A stretch of 39,533 bases of DNA from Acinetobacter towneri DSM 14962 = CIP 107472 (GCF_000368785.1 NZ_KB849679.1:6263-45795); one strand, 5' to 3'. Counted from the stretch's first letter, positions 26,267-35,836 are shown. Notes: generated from the sequence alone by a model not told the origin. A program made the numbers and translations.

Positions 26267-27637
26267 TTAAGCCGTGTGTTGCAACGCTTGAATGAGTTTT
26301 TGATGTAAACCACCAAATCCACCATTTGACATAATCACCACTGCATCGCCCTCACCTGCTTGGCTCACGATTTTTTGAATAATTTCATCCAAAGTATTGG
26401 CCACCACCGCATGATTGCGAGCAGCCGCAACCACAGGCTGTAAATCCCAGTCTAAACCTTCAGGTTGATACCAAATCACAGCATCCGCCAAACGTGCTGA
26501 ATCTGCCAAGCCCTCTTTATGACTGCCCATGCGCATGGTGTTGGAACGTGGTTCAATAATCGCCCAAAGCTTACGCTCACCCAAACGCTTACGTGCGCCG
26601 TCCAGTGTGGTTTCAATTGCGGTTGGATGGTGGGCAAAGTCATCATAGACTTCAATGCCGCGTATGGTGCCTAATAACTCCATACGGCGTTTCACCCCAC
26701 CAAAATTGGACAGCGCTGCACATGCGGTTTCAATTGCAACCCCAACATGCTCTGCTGCGGCGATGGTTGCCAAGGCATTGGCGACACTGTGTTGCCCAGT
26801 CATATTCCAGCGCACTTCACCTTGTAGCACACCATTTTTCAGAACTTTAAAATGTGAACCATCTGCTGCAAGTTGTTCTGCATACAGTTCCGCTTGTGGA
26901 TCTGCATTGAGCGAAGTACGTAGCACAGGTGTCCAGCAACCCATTTCTAACACTTCATCAATATGGGTTTCTGTAATTGGGGCAATAATGCGCCCTTCAC
27001 TTGGGATGGTACGCACCAAATGATGGAATTGTTTTTGAATTGCGGCCAAATCATCAAAAATATCGGCATGGTCAAATTCAAGGTTATTTAAAATGGCGGT
27101 TTTAGGATGGTAATGTACGAACTTGGAGCGTTTATCAAAAAACGCAGAGTCGTATTCATCGGCTTCGACACAGAAATACTTGCCTGCACCCAAACGTGCA
27201 CTTTCACTAAAGCCTAAAGGAACGCCGCCAATTAAAAAGCCCGGTTCTAAGCCTGCCTGATCCAATACCCACGCCAACATGGTGGTGGTGGTGGTTTTGC
27301 CGTGCGTGCCTGCAACGCCCAGTACGTGTTTGCCTTGCAAGACATGATCGGCCAAAAATTGCGGGCCAGAAATATACGGCAAACCAGCATTCAGCATATA
27401 TTCAACCGCATCAATCCCACGTTTCATGGCATTGCCCACAATCACTAAATCAGGATGCGGTTGTAAATGGCTGCGGTCATAACCTTGCATTAAGGTAATG
27501 CCTGCATTTTCCAGTTGAGTCGACATCGGTGGATAGACGTTTTGGTCTGAACCTGTGACGGTATGTCCTAAATCGCGGGCCAAAAGTGCCAAAGAGCCCA
27601 TAAATGTGCCACAAATACCCAAAATATGCAGATGCAT
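26267..27637 (-). CDS. mpl: Murein tripeptide ligase Mpl
   Basis: A 456-residue Mur-ligase-family enzyme that joins the recycled tripeptide L-Ala-D-Glu-meso-DAP to UDP-MurNAc. It starts MHLHILGICGTFMGSLA, the family's N-terminal nucleotide-binding loop. The ATP loop is GVAGTHGKTTTT (108-118 or so). EADEYDSAFFDKRSKF and LNNLEFDHADIFDD are typical of Mpl rather than MurC. The C-terminal domain has YDDFAHHPTAIETTL and IEPRSNTMRMG. It works in the cytoplasm in peptidoglycan recycling. The 240-base gap to the divergent DUF486 gene should hold its promoter. Confidence 0.95.
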   Translation of the reverse strand: MHLHILGICGTFMGSLALLARDLGHTVTGSDQNVYPPMSTQLENAGITLMQGYDRSHLQPHPDLVIVGNAMKRGIDAVEYMLNAGLPYISGPQFLADHVLQGKHVLGVAGTHGKTTTTTMLAWVLDQAGLEPGFLIGGVPLGFSESARLGAGKYFCVEADEYDSAFFDKRSKFVHYHPKTAILNNLEFDHADIFDDLAAIQKQFHHLVRTIPSEGRIIAPITETHIDEVLEMGCWTPVLRTSLNADPQAELYAEQLAADGSHFKVLKNGVLQGEVRWNMTGQHSVANALATIAAAEHVGVAIETACAALSNFGGVKRRMELLGTIRGIEVYDDFAHHPTAIETTLDGARKRLGERKLWAIIEPRSNTMRMGSHKEGLADSARLADAVIWYQPEGLDWDLQPVVAAARNHAVVANTLDEIIQKIVSQAGEGDAVVIMSNGGFGGLHQKLIQALQHTA

Positions 27638-27877
27638 TCCGCCTTACTCCACTGCTTTTATAGACACATCACGTATTTTTGTGCTGTTGTCGTGATTAAT
27701 TTGATTTGAAGCAACGATAGCAAGGGTTTTGGCGAAAAGATAGTGATTCTTGTATCTCATTTCAGGGATTTTTCAGCGCTGAATCTGCGCCAAACGATGT
27801 AAAAAATTGCTGCTCTTGCATTTTTCATGGCAAATAGCTCGTAAAATAAAACTGAATTTTTAAGATAGTACGACACA

Positions 27878-28219
27878 ATGTCTTCAGCATTTTTACTTTT
27901 GGTGGTTGCAAACTGTTTTATGACCTTGGCGTGGTATGGTCATCTCAAGTTTTTACCACATGATGCGCCGCTGTGGCAGGCTATTTTATTCAGTTGGGTG
28001 ATCGCCCTGTTTGAATACAGTTTGATGATTCCTGCTACCCGTTTGCTGGCGCAGCATGGCTGGGCGGTAGGTCAAATGAAAATTACCCAAGAAGTTGTGA
28101 CTTTATTGGTGTTTGTCCCGTTTATGATTTTTTTGTTTAAGCAACCTTTTAAACTGGATTATTTATGGGCAGCTTTATGTTTATGTGGCTGCGTATATTT
28201 TGTGTTTCGAGCATCTTAA
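27878..28219 (+). CDS. DUF486 / DMT-like small membrane protein
   Basis: A 113-residue membrane protein with four hydrophobic helices: SAFLLLVVANCFMTLAWYGH, a second starting LWQAILFSWVIALFEY, a third around TQEVVTLLVFVPFMIFLF, and LDYLWAALCLCGCVYFVF. The motifs FMTLAWYGHLK and FEYSLMIPATR are those of DUF486, a small family related to drug/metabolite transporters, with no proven function. It is a single gene between the divergent mpl and purE. Confidence 0.88.
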   Translation: MSSAFLLLVVANCFMTLAWYGHLKFLPHDAPLWQAILFSWVIALFEYSLMIPATRLLAQHGWAVGQMKITQEVVTLLVFVPFMIFLFKQPFKLDYLWAALCLCGCVYFVFRAS

Positions 28220-28364
28220 AATGGTGCTTTTGCATGGCTTAAACAACTCGCGTAGCTGCAATGGTGTGAGCCTGTGGTTAATTATTAGAAAATAACCAGA
28301 TAAAAATAATCAAAAAAGTCGGTTGAGTCGCCGTGTTCAATTTTAACAAGTCGAAAAATCAGTC

Positions 28365-28370
28365 TATAAT
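28365..28370 (+). promoter_or_regulatory. -10 element of the purEK promoter
   Basis: A perfect TATAAT lies 74 bases before the purE ATG. The -35 is weak (TTTAAC at 28342-28347, 17-base spacing). Confidence 0.5.
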
Positions 28371-28444
28371 GTGGAGTTCTTATTCAAGCTTGGCTTTCTC
28401 GCCTGAATTTCTCTTTCCTTAGTTTCGTTTCTGGAATATTTGTA

Positions 28445-28957
28445 ATGAACGCGGCCGCTGCACAAGACGCTCCTCTCGTTGGAATTATCATGGGTTCTCA
28501 ATCGGATTGGGCAACTCTCGAACACACTGCCAATATGCTGAAGCAGCTTGGTGTCCCATTTGAAGCGGAAGTCGTTTCTGCACACCGTACCCCAGATCGC
28601 TTATTTGAATATGCTGAACAAGCGCGTGATCGTGGCATTCAGGTGATTATTGCAGGCGCTGGTGGTGCCGCACACTTACCAGGTATGTGTGCAGCTAAAA
28701 CTGATTTACCTGTTTTAGGTGTGCCAGTGAAATCTTCAATTTTAAATGGTGTCGATTCATTACTTTCAATTGTGCAAATGCCTGCGGGTATTGCGGTAGG
28801 TACATTGGCTATTGGTCCTGCGGGAGCAACCAATGCGGCAATTATGGCAGCCCAAATTTTAGGTTTAACCCGTCCAGAGATTGCACAAAATGTTGTCAAT
28901 TTCCGTGCCGCGCAAACTGAGAAAGTTTCAAGCAACAATATTCCAGGTCAGGCTTAA
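28445..28957 (+). CDS. purE: N5-carboxyaminoimidazole ribonucleotide mutase
   Basis: A 170-residue class I PurE, which moves the carboxylate of N5-CAIR to give CAIR in purine synthesis. Substrate-binding motifs are complete: GSQSD (17-21), SAHRTP (45-50, with the catalytic His47) and [10 protein letters not shown] (71-80). [20 protein letters not shown] is also typical. The enzyme is a cytoplasmic octamer in known cases. purK starts 14 bases after the stop, so the two form an operon and act in sequence: PurK makes N5-CAIR and PurE rearranges it. Confidence 0.97.
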   Translation: MNAAAAQDAPLVGIIMGSQSDWATLEHTANMLKQLGVPFEAEVVSAHRTPDRLFEYAEQARDRGIQVIIAGAGGAAHLPGMCAAKTDLPVLGVPVKSSILNGVDSLLSIVQMPAGIAVGTLAIGPAGATNAAIMAAQILGLTRPEIAQNVVNFRAAQTEKVSSNNIPGQA

Positions 28958-28971
28958 GCGGGACAATTACT

Positions 28972-30093
28972 ATGGATAAGACCATCGGTATTTTTGGTGG
29001 CGGTCAATTGGGTCGCATGATGGCACAAGCGGCTTTACCCTTAAATATTCAATGTACCTTTTTTGAAGCCAGTCCAGATTGCCCAGCGGCAACCTTGGGT
29101 CAGGTTTTTGCCAGCAAAAGCGAAAATAGCCTACAAGATTTTATACACAGTGCCGATGTATTCAGCCTTGAGTTTGAAAATACTCCGTTGGCTGATGTTG
29201 ATGTATTGATTAAGCACAAAGACTTGCATCCACCACGTCAGGCTTTGGCAATTGCCCAAAACCGCTTGCTGGAAAAAGGCTTATTTGATGAATTGGCGAT
29301 TCCTGTTGCGCCGTATAAAGCGGTCAACTCGCTGGAAAGTTTACAGGCTGCTGTAACTGAACTTGGTCTGCCAATTGTGCTAAAAACCGCAACAGGCGGC
29401 TATGATGGCAAAGGTCAGTTTGTCTTGCGCAGTGCAGATCAGATTGAACAAGCATGGGCAGAACTTGGCCCTGCAGGCAGCTTGATCGCAGAAAGTTTTG
29501 TTACTTTTTCACGTGAAGTATCTATTATTGCGGTGCGTGGTCAAAATGGTGAAGTAAAAACTTGGCCATTGGCAGAAAACCATCATCACAACGGTATTTT
29601 GTCGCATTCGATTGTCCCTGCACCAAACAGCGCTGACTTGCAGCCTGCGGCACAAGACTATATCACTCGCCTGCTCAATCACTTGAATTATGTAGGTGTG
29701 TTGACGTTAGAGCTATTTGTCACTGACAAGGGCTTGTATGCCAACGAGATGGCACCTCGTGTGCATAACTCAGGTCACTGGTCAATTGAAGGCGCGGTGT
29801 GTTCGCAGTTTGAGAACCATATTCGTGCTGTAGCAGGTTTACCGTTAGGCTCAACTGAAGTGGTACGTCCAACGGTGATGGTCAATATTATTGGTCAGCA
29901 TCCCAAAACTGAAGATGTGTTGGCATTGAATGGCGCACATTTGCATTTGTACAATAAAACTGAGCGTGAAGGTCGTAAAATTGGGCATATTACTTTAATG
30001 CCGAATGATGCTGCTGAGTTGACAGATTTATGCCGCCAATTGGCAAAAATTTTGCCAAATCCATTGGCGCTCAGTGCTGATATGAGCTTGTAA
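28972..30093 (+). CDS. purK: N5-carboxyaminoimidazole ribonucleotide synthase
   Basis: A 373-residue ATP-grasp enzyme that uses ATP and bicarbonate to carboxylate AIR. The N-terminal domain begins IGIFGGGQLGRMM. The ATP-grasp core shows PIVLKTATGGYDGKGQF, then AESFVTFSREVSIIAVR, then the metal-binding NEMAPRVHNSGHWSIEG. The C-terminal domain has LHLYNKTEREGRKIGHITL. Motifs and length fit PurK. It is cotranscribed with purE and ends in a strong terminator. Confidence 0.97.
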   Translation: MDKTIGIFGGGQLGRMMAQAALPLNIQCTFFEASPDCPAATLGQVFASKSENSLQDFIHSADVFSLEFENTPLADVDVLIKHKDLHPPRQALAIAQNRLLEKGLFDELAIPVAPYKAVNSLESLQAAVTELGLPIVLKTATGGYDGKGQFVLRSADQIEQAWAELGPAGSLIAESFVTFSREVSIIAVRGQNGEVKTWPLAENHHHNGILSHSIVPAPNSADLQPAAQDYITRLLNHLNYVGVLTLELFVTDKGLYANEMAPRVHNSGHWSIEGAVCSQFENHIRAVAGLPLGSTEVVRPTVMVNIIGQHPKTEDVLALNGAHLHLYNKTEREGRKIGHITLMPNDAAELTDLCRQLAKILPNPLALSADMSL

Positions 30094-30109
30094 ATTTAAA
30101 AATGACGCC

Positions 30110-30138
30110 AAAGCGCTCATCACGATGAGCGCTTTTTT
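30110..30138 (+). terminator. purEK terminator
   Basis: AAAGCGCTCAT and ATGAGCGCTTT form the stem around CACG, followed by a T-run ending at 30138, 17 bases after the purK stop. Confidence 0.9.
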
Positions 30139-30320
30139 ATGCTCTCACATTTTTTATTCTGCCCATTTTTAAGGTGTTCTACCGTTAATCTGTCTAGGAT
30201 TGACGCTGTAATTTTAGGTTGATTAAGATAGATCAGGCTGAATAAGCAACCATCACCGTAGCAAAGCAATACTTAAAATAAAAATGCGCACAAGTCTGAT
30301 GGGAAACAGATGATAATTAT

Positions 30321-30756
30321 GAATTCAAAACTTTAAATTCAAATAGCGCGTTTTAAATTTAAAGCGATGCTTCAACTTTGAATTTAAATATCAGAAATGA
30401 ATTTAAAGATAGATCTGCAGTTTTGAATTTAAATAAAGTAGCGGCTCTTTTGATCTTTAAATTTAAAAAGCTACTTTTAAATTCAAAGTAATACATCGTA
30501 AATATGCAGTGAATGTCGTGTTTTGTGGATAACTTGGGTTGGTTTAATTTGAATTTAAACTTTTAAATTTAAAAGTCTTATCATGTGTTGTGATTTTGAA
30601 TTTAAAAATGTGAGATGCCGTACTTGTGGATAAGTGTTTTAAATTTAAAACGAGAAAATGAATTTAAAACTGTGTAAATGAATTTAAAGTTACAGATTTT
30701 CATCTGATCTCTGTGGCTGAAGGTGTTATGGTAAAGCCAAGATTTAAATTCAAAAC
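30321..30756. repeat. Dense array of about 15 AT-rich quasi-palindromes with two DnaA boxes (locus C)
   Basis: The motif is TTT(A/G)AATTTAAA, 12-14 bases. Copies start near 30321, 30331, 30351, 30377, 30398, 30421, 30455, 30474, 30548, 30560, 30594, 30637, 30659, 30679 and 30741. Seven read GAATTTAAA, three TTTAAATTC, four are symmetric (TTTAAATTTAAA) and one is degenerate. Several neighbouring centres are 19-26 bases apart, near two helical turns. Two exact DnaA boxes (TGTGGATAA) sit in the gaps at 30524-30532 and 30625-30633. The array fills most of the 678-base gap before mltB; its last copy ends 15 bases before the mltB ATG. Function unknown. Confidence 0.85.
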
Positions 30757-30771
30757 ACATCAAAGGGTATT

Positions 30772-32058
30772 ATGCATCGTTTCGCTGTGATTTTTGCGAC
30801 AGCTGCAATGGCAGCTACTCAGGTTCAGGCAGAACTAATTATCAATGGAAAATCTGTCACCGTAACACCAACGGTCAGTACATCTGCAAATTTTCAACCA
30901 CAAAACCATTTTCAAAGTTGTTTGGCCAACTTACGCAGCCAAGCCATTGCCAAAGGGGTGAGTGGCAGCAGTTATGATCGCTATACTCAAAATCTCAGCC
31001 CAGATTATTCCGTCATTGAGCGTTTAAATTACCAACCTGAATTTTCTACGCCAATCTGGGATTATCTCTCAGGCTTGGTCGATGATGAGCGCGTGCAGGC
31101 AGGACAGCAGAAATTGGCACAGCACCGTGATGTGCTCAATCGTGTTGCAGCAGCCTATGGCGTACCTGCAGAAACCGTAGTGGCGGTTTGGGGTGTAGAA
31201 AGTAACTTTGGTGCGATTTCAGGATCCTATCCATTATTGCAAGCGCTAGGTACCTTGAGCTGTGAAGGACGCCGTCAAAGCTATTTCCGAGGTGAGTTTT
31301 TTACCACCATGCGTTTATTGCAACGTGGTGATGTCACTGAATCACAATTAAAAGGCTCATGGGCAGGGGCGTTTGGGCATACTCAGTTTATGCCATCGAC
31401 CTATGATGAGTTGGCGGTCGATTTTGATGGTGATGGTCGCCGTGACTTAGTATCTAGTATTCCAGATGCTTTGGCTTCCACCGCTAACTTTTTAAAACGT
31501 CGCGGCTGGCAAACAGGGCAGCCGTGGGGCTTTGAAGTCAAAGTGCCTGCAGGCATGTCTTTGAGTGGTGAAGGGCGACGCAATAAAAAATCCCTCAGCA
31601 GTTGGGTTAATCGTGGGTTGACTCGTGCAGATGGTTCGGCATTAATTCAGGGCAATTTATCGGGCAGTAGTCAGGCAGGCTTGATGGCACCTGCAGGTGC
31701 GAATGGCCCTGTATTCTTAGTGTTTAGAAACTTCGATGCCATTTATAGCTATAACGCAGCAGAAAGTTATGCCTTAGCGATTGCGCATTTATCAGATCGT
31801 TTAATGGGGCAGTCTGCATTCCGCACCGCTTGGCCAACCGATGATGCAGGTACATCCCGCGCAGAACGCCGTGAAATTCAACGCTTTTTGTTAAGTCGTG
31901 GTTATGACATTGGTGAAGTGGATGGTTTAATTGGCGACAAAACCCGTCAAGCGATTCGTCAGGAACAGACTCGACTCGGCTTGGCTGCAACAGGTCGGGC
32001 AGGGCAGCAAATTTTAAGAGCGTTTCGTAATGAAGCGGCCAAACAAATGATGCAATAA
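30772..32058 (+). CDS. Lytic murein transglycosylase, MltB family, with peptidoglycan-binding domain
   Basis: A 428-residue exported enzyme that cleaves the MurNAc-GlcNAc bond to leave 1,6-anhydro ends. A signal peptide covers residues 1-20 (ends TQVQA); there is no lipobox, so it is probably soluble in the periplasm. The SLT_2/MltB catalytic domain shows VVAVWGVESNFG with catalytic Glu143, then GAFGHTQFMPSTY and the FDGDGRRD block. Residues about 365-425 are a C-terminal peptidoglycan_binding_1 domain (EIQRFLLSRGYDIGEVDGLIGDKTRQAI). Together with mpl it belongs to cell-wall turnover. Its upstream region is the AT-rich repeat array, which may control it. Confidence 0.92.
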   Translation: MHRFAVIFATAAMAATQVQAELIINGKSVTVTPTVSTSANFQPQNHFQSCLANLRSQAIAKGVSGSSYDRYTQNLSPDYSVIERLNYQPEFSTPIWDYLSGLVDDERVQAGQQKLAQHRDVLNRVAAAYGVPAETVVAVWGVESNFGAISGSYPLLQALGTLSCEGRRQSYFRGEFFTTMRLLQRGDVTESQLKGSWAGAFGHTQFMPSTYDELAVDFDGDGRRDLVSSIPDALASTANFLKRRGWQTGQPWGFEVKVPAGMSLSGEGRRNKKSLSSWVNRGLTRADGSALIQGNLSGSSQAGLMAPAGANGPVFLVFRNFDAIYSYNAAESYALAIAHLSDRLMGQSAFRTAWPTDDAGTSRAERREIQRFLLSRGYDIGEVDGLIGDKTRQAIRQEQTRLGLAATGRAGQQILRAFRNEAAKQMMQ

Positions 32059-32074
32059 GTTGTTGCGATTGCAT

Positions 32075-32105
32075 AAAAAAGGTCTGCAAATGTGCAGACC
32101 TTTTT
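32075..32105. terminator. Terminator between mltB-like gene and the convergent unknown gene
   Basis: AAAAAAGGTCTGC and GCAGACCTTTTT form the stem around six bases, with T-runs on both strands, 17 bases after the transglycosylase stop. Confidence 0.85.
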
Positions 32106-32128
32106 AATTTTTGTCTTAAAACAGGGGA

Positions 32129-32494
32129 TTAAGGTTCAATTTTCACTGCTTCAAGCAAATCAAAAATCACAGTCGTGACATCTTGGCTTAATTCTTTGTT
32201 ATTAAAAATTTCATAAGCTGAAATGGTGATGTCGGTATCACTTGGCAGCAAACGCTGTTCTTCTTCAATCAGGTGTTCAATTGGTAATAAGGTCTGTCTA
32301 ACCTCAAGATGCAAAATATCTTTGTATTCAATATTTTCATCTTCAAGTTCAATCACTTGCTCATTAAAATACGGCAATAAAATCGAGTGGAGACAAGGTT
32401 GAAGCTCAACAATATCAAAAATTTCGATATCACGGCTTTGTTCAATCGTGCTGATGTGGTCATTTACTTCAATCAGGATATGGTAGTAACTCAC
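32129..32494 (-). CDS. Unknown acidic cytoplasmic protein
   Basis: A 121-residue protein I do not recognise. It is strongly acidic (VIELEDENIEYKDILHLE, IEEEQRLLPSDTD), has no signal peptide or membrane helix and no cysteine motif. I chose a GTG start at 32494 (protein then begins MSYYHILIEVNDHIS) because TGGAGA lies just upstream; the frame stays open to 32572, but those 26 extra residues follow no ribosome site. It converges on the transglycosylase and lies downstream of the matrixin-like gene in the same direction, 150 bases away. Confidence 0.6.
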   Translation of the reverse strand: MSYYHILIEVNDHISTIEQSRDIEIFDIVELQPCLHSILLPYFNEQVIELEDENIEYKDILHLEVRQTLLPIEHLIEEEQRLLPSDTDITISAYEIFNNKELSQDVTTVIFDLLEAVKIEP

Positions 32495-32646
32495 ATGAAT
32501 CTCCACAGATCGTTCAGGGTTATACAGAGCCTTCACAATAACATGAAATGAGTAAATTTGCTGCCTTTGCACGTGTAATGGATATGCAACTATCGTACAG
32601 GGTGAGGGGAGTTTTGTGTTTTAGTCACTTCAGTTTGCCAGATTGC

Positions 32647-33561
32647 TCAATGCCGTGCATGGAGTAAATCGAGATCGGCAGGGCGCAGTTGGAAATTCTG
32701 CAACTGCTGATCTTTTAGCATTGGATACATTAAGGCATAAGGGTCGTTATGGTGTGCTAAACCCAAAGCATGACCAAATTCATGCGCCAAAGTTAGACGT
32801 AAATCATCTTTAGATTGAAACTCATAAATCCGAATGGCCTGACCATCAAAGCTGCCTTTATCAAATAAACGTGGTTGAAAACGTGCATTAAATTGCTGGA
32901 TGGATACATCAATGTCTTGATTAAGTTGATTGAGGGCATCGACTTGTTGATTGAGCTGGTTAATTTGCTGATTAAATTGCGCTATTTCGTGTTCTAAACT
33001 CCACATGTGTTGCTGGATTTCTTGTTTTTTGGCTGCAAAAATTTCCTGTTGCGAAGGATGTAGCCCACCACTTTGGTTAATTTGCTGTACTTGACGATTG
33101 TATTGTTCAAGTTGTTGTTCAAATAGCATTTTTTTTGCATCAAGTTGTTGATTTTTATCTGCAATTTCTTGTTTTAGTGCTTGAATATTTTGGTTTTGAT
33201 TGTTCCAGTGTTGTTGGCGTTGTTCAATGGCTGTAAGTTGTTGTTGGCGTTGGTTTGATTCATCTTGACGTTGATCATAAATCAAGTGAATGGCGAGCTT
33301 GGCGTTCGGGTCATATACAAAATAATCTTGTCCCGTCCCTTGTTTCCAAATATGGGTGGCTTCCTGACTCAGTTGTAGTAAATCGGCATGGCTTAAGCCA
33401 AAACGCGGATCGACTTCAGCAATACGATAACGTAAGCGAGTATCTAAAGGATGTTTTAAATGATCTAGTGCAGTATTGTGTCGTGTATGAGGATGTTGAA
33501 TATTTTGATAAATCAGCAAGATAGAAAACAGTATGATTGCACCCAATAGAAACAAACGCAT
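32647..33561 (-). CDS. Membrane-anchored matrixin-like zinc metalloprotease with a long coiled coil
   Basis: A 304-residue protein. An N-terminal hydrophobic segment (LFLLGAIILFSILLIYQ) acts as anchor or uncleaved signal, placing the rest outside the cytoplasm. Residues about 45-115 begin a split protease fold (LRYRIAEVDPRFGLS, DYFVYDPNAKLAIHLIYD). About residues 120-220 are a Q/N-rich coiled coil. The zinc motif HEFGHALGLAH is at 260-270, followed by a Met-turn (YALMYPM), as in metzincins of the matrixin type. The coiled coil is thus inserted inside the catalytic domain. The ATG at 33561 is used; an ATG 12 bases upstream abuts the AAGG ribosome site. Substrate unknown. Confidence 0.8.
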   Translation of the reverse strand: MRLFLLGAIILFSILLIYQNIQHPHTRHNTALDHLKHPLDTRLRYRIAEVDPRFGLSHADLLQLSQEATHIWKQGTGQDYFVYDPNAKLAIHLIYDQRQDESNQRQQQLTAIEQRQQHWNNQNQNIQALKQEIADKNQQLDAKKMLFEQQLEQYNRQVQQINQSGGLHPSQQEIFAAKKQEIQQHMWSLEHEIAQFNQQINQLNQQVDALNQLNQDIDVSIQQFNARFQPRLFDKGSFDGQAIRIYEFQSKDDLRLTLAHEFGHALGLAHHNDPYALMYPMLKDQQLQNFQLRPADLDLLHARH

Positions 33562-33723
33562 TGCTAGCGGCATCCTTTTTTGGGTTTACTGTAGCCGAAA
33601 GTAGGGCAGAAACTCAATCTATTTGCAGTTAGAGCATCATTTTATCTATTGTACTCGGTTGAGCGTCCAATTGTCTGTGCTCTTTCATTTAAATCTTGAA
33701 GTCAGTGTATGGATATCGAAAAG

Positions 33724-33759
33724 AAAAACCGCGCTGCAATTGCTTGCAGCGCGGTTTTT
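33724..33759 (-). terminator. dnaK terminator
   Basis: AAAAACCGCGCTGCAA and TTGCAGCGCGGTTTTT form a perfect 16-base stem around a four-base loop, about 20 bases after the dnaK stop. Confidence 0.9.
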
Positions 33760-33780
33760 GATGTGCGTTAAAGCGACAAA

Positions 33781-35715
33781 TTATTTTTTATCATCTTTGA
33801 CTTCAGTGAATTCAGCATCGACTACGCCATCATCGGCTTTTTGACCTGCGTCACCGCCAAATGCATTTGGGTCGAAACCTTGTGCACCGCCTTGACCTTG
33901 TGCAGCTTCATACGCACGTTGCGTAATTGGCATGATGATGTTTTGCAATGCTTCAGTTTTTGCTTTGATTGCATCTACATCATTTTCTTTGGTTGTCGCT
34001 TCAAGCTCAGTGACTGCAGTTTCAATCGCAGTTTTTTCATCGGCAGTCACTTGTTCACCAAGGTCTTTTACTGCTTTTTGAGCAGAAGAAACTAAAGCAT
34101 CCGCTTCGTTACGTGCTTTTGCAAGTTCTTCAAACTTACGGTCTTCTTCAGCATTTGCTTCAGCATCTTTAATCATCGCTTCAATTTCAGCATCGCTCAA
34201 ACCAGAGTTTGCTTTAATTTGAATCGATTGTTCTTTGCCTGTGCTCTTGTCTTTTGCAGACACTTTCAAGATACCGTCAGCGTTAATGTCGAACGAAACT
34301 TCAATTTGTGGCACACCGCGTGGCGCTGGTGGAATGTCACCTAATTGGAAGTTACCCAACAATTTGTTTTGTTGAGCCATTTTACGCTCACCTTGGTAAA
34401 CTGAAATGTCTACTGCAGGCTGGTTGTCTGCCGCTGTTGAGAACACTTGAGATTTCTTCGCAGGAATCGTGGTGTTTTTCTCAATGATTGGCGTCAACAC
34501 GCCACCCATAGTTTCAATACCAAGCGTTAACGGAGTTACGTCTAGAAGCAATACGTCAGTTTTGTCACCAGACAATACGGCACCCTGAATTGCTGCACCA
34601 ATTGCAACAGCTTCGTCTGGGTTTACGTCTTTACGTGGCTCTTTGCCAAAGAATTCTTGTACTTTTTGTTGTACAAGTGGCATACGTGATTGACCACCCA
34701 CCAAAATCACGTCAGAGATGTCAGAAGTTGAAAGTCCTGCATCTTGTAGCGCAACTTTACATGGCTCAATGGTACGAGCGACTAAATCAGCAACCAAACC
34801 TTCAAGTTTGGCGCGAGTCACGTTCATCACCAAGTGCTTCGGACCTGTTGCGTCTGCAGTGATATATGGCAAGTTGATTTCAGTCGCATTTGAAGATGAA
34901 AGCTCGATTTTTGCTTTCTCAGCCGCTTCTTTCAGACGTTGTAATGCCAATGGATCTTGTTTCAAGTTGAAGTTTTGCTCTTTTTTGAACTCTTCAACCA
35001 AGTATTCGATCAAGGCATTGTCAAAGTCTTCACCACCAAGGAAGGTATCACCGTTGGTTGATAACACTTCAATTTGTTGGTCGCCATCAAGGTCTGCAAT
35101 TTCAATGATCGATACGTCAAAAGTACCACCACCCAAGTCATATACAGCAACTTTACGGTCGCCTTCTTTCTTGTCCATACCAAATGCAAGCGCAGCAGCA
35201 GTTGGTTCGTTGATGATACGTTTAACTTCTAAGCCTGCAATTTTACCCGCATCTTTGGTTGCTTGGCGCTGTGCATCGTTAAAGTACGCAGGTACAGTAA
35301 TCACGGCTTCAGTAACTGTTTCGCCCAAATAATCTTCGGCAGTCTTTTTCATCTTTTTCAAAGTTTCTGCAGAAATTTGCTGTGGTGCAAGTTTCTTGTC
35401 ATTCACTTCAACCCAAGCATCGCCATTGTCTGCTTTGATGATTTTGTAAGGCACAAGACCAATGTCTTTTTGTACCGCTTGGTCTTCATAACGACGACCA
35501 ATCAAACGCTTAATTGCGAATAATGTGTTTTTCGGGTTAGTTACAGCCTGACGCTTTGCAGATTGACCTACAAGAATTTCGCCATCTTTATAAGCAATAA
35601 TAGATGGAGTTGTACGTGCGCCTTCTGCGTTTTCAATTACTTTAACTTTGTCGCCTTCAAGTACCGCTACACATGAGTTAGTTGTACCTAAGTCAATACC
35701 AATGATTTTAGCCAT
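33781..35715 (-). CDS. dnaK: Chaperone protein DnaK (Hsp70)
   Basis: A 644-residue Hsp70. The ATPase domain starts [21 protein letters not shown], has [13 protein letters not shown] and the phosphate-binding [14 protein letters not shown]. The linker [16 protein letters not shown] leads to the peptide-binding domain, and the C-terminal lid ends in the acidic [12 protein letters not shown] tail. It folds and protects proteins with DnaJ and GrpE. grpE lies 121 bases upstream in the same direction, and a heat-shock promoter lies in that gap. dnaJ is not downstream: a terminator follows and the next gene is the matrixin-like protease. Confidence 0.98.
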   Translation of the reverse strand: MAKIIGIDLGTTNSCVAVLEGDKVKVIENAEGARTTPSIIAYKDGEILVGQSAKRQAVTNPKNTLFAIKRLIGRRYEDQAVQKDIGLVPYKIIKADNGDAWVEVNDKKLAPQQISAETLKKMKKTAEDYLGETVTEAVITVPAYFNDAQRQATKDAGKIAGLEVKRIINEPTAAALAFGMDKKEGDRKVAVYDLGGGTFDVSIIEIADLDGDQQIEVLSTNGDTFLGGEDFDNALIEYLVEEFKKEQNFNLKQDPLALQRLKEAAEKAKIELSSSNATEINLPYITADATGPKHLVMNVTRAKLEGLVADLVARTIEPCKVALQDAGLSTSDISDVILVGGQSRMPLVQQKVQEFFGKEPRKDVNPDEAVAIGAAIQGAVLSGDKTDVLLLDVTPLTLGIETMGGVLTPIIEKNTTIPAKKSQVFSTAADNQPAVDISVYQGERKMAQQNKLLGNFQLGDIPPAPRGVPQIEVSFDINADGILKVSAKDKSTGKEQSIQIKANSGLSDAEIEAMIKDAEANAEEDRKFEELAKARNEADALVSSAQKAVKDLGEQVTADEKTAIETAVTELEATTKENDVDAIKAKTEALQNIIMPITQRAYEAAQGQGGAQGFDPNAFGGDAGQKADDGVVDAEFTEVKDDKK

Positions 35716-35763
35716 TTGGATGTTTCCTCAAAAATTCTTTTGCAATGTTTTCACTTGTTATTC

Positions 35764-35792
35764 GATATGAGAGCCAATCAAAATTTTTCAAG
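35764..35792 (-). promoter_or_regulatory. Sigma-32 (RpoH) promoter of dnaK
   Basis: On the minus strand CTTGAAA (plus 35786-35792) and CTCATATC (35764-35771) are 14 bases apart, close to the RpoH consensus CTTGAAA and CCCCATNT. It lies about 50 bases before the dnaK ATG. Confidence 0.7.
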
Positions 35793-35836
35793 TTGTTTAG
35801 ATGAAAATTTTTTATCAACTCTCGATTTTATAAGGC

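Noticed and set aside
29508..29523. TTTTTCACGTGAAGTA in purK as a further parS
   Set aside because: The central ten bases are palindromic but three of 16 positions differ from the general parS, in a coding region. Too weak without ParB data.
34590..35523. Several long frames on the plus strand opposite dnaK
   Set aside because: They mirror the codons of a highly conserved gene on the other strand and have no ribosome sites; shadows.
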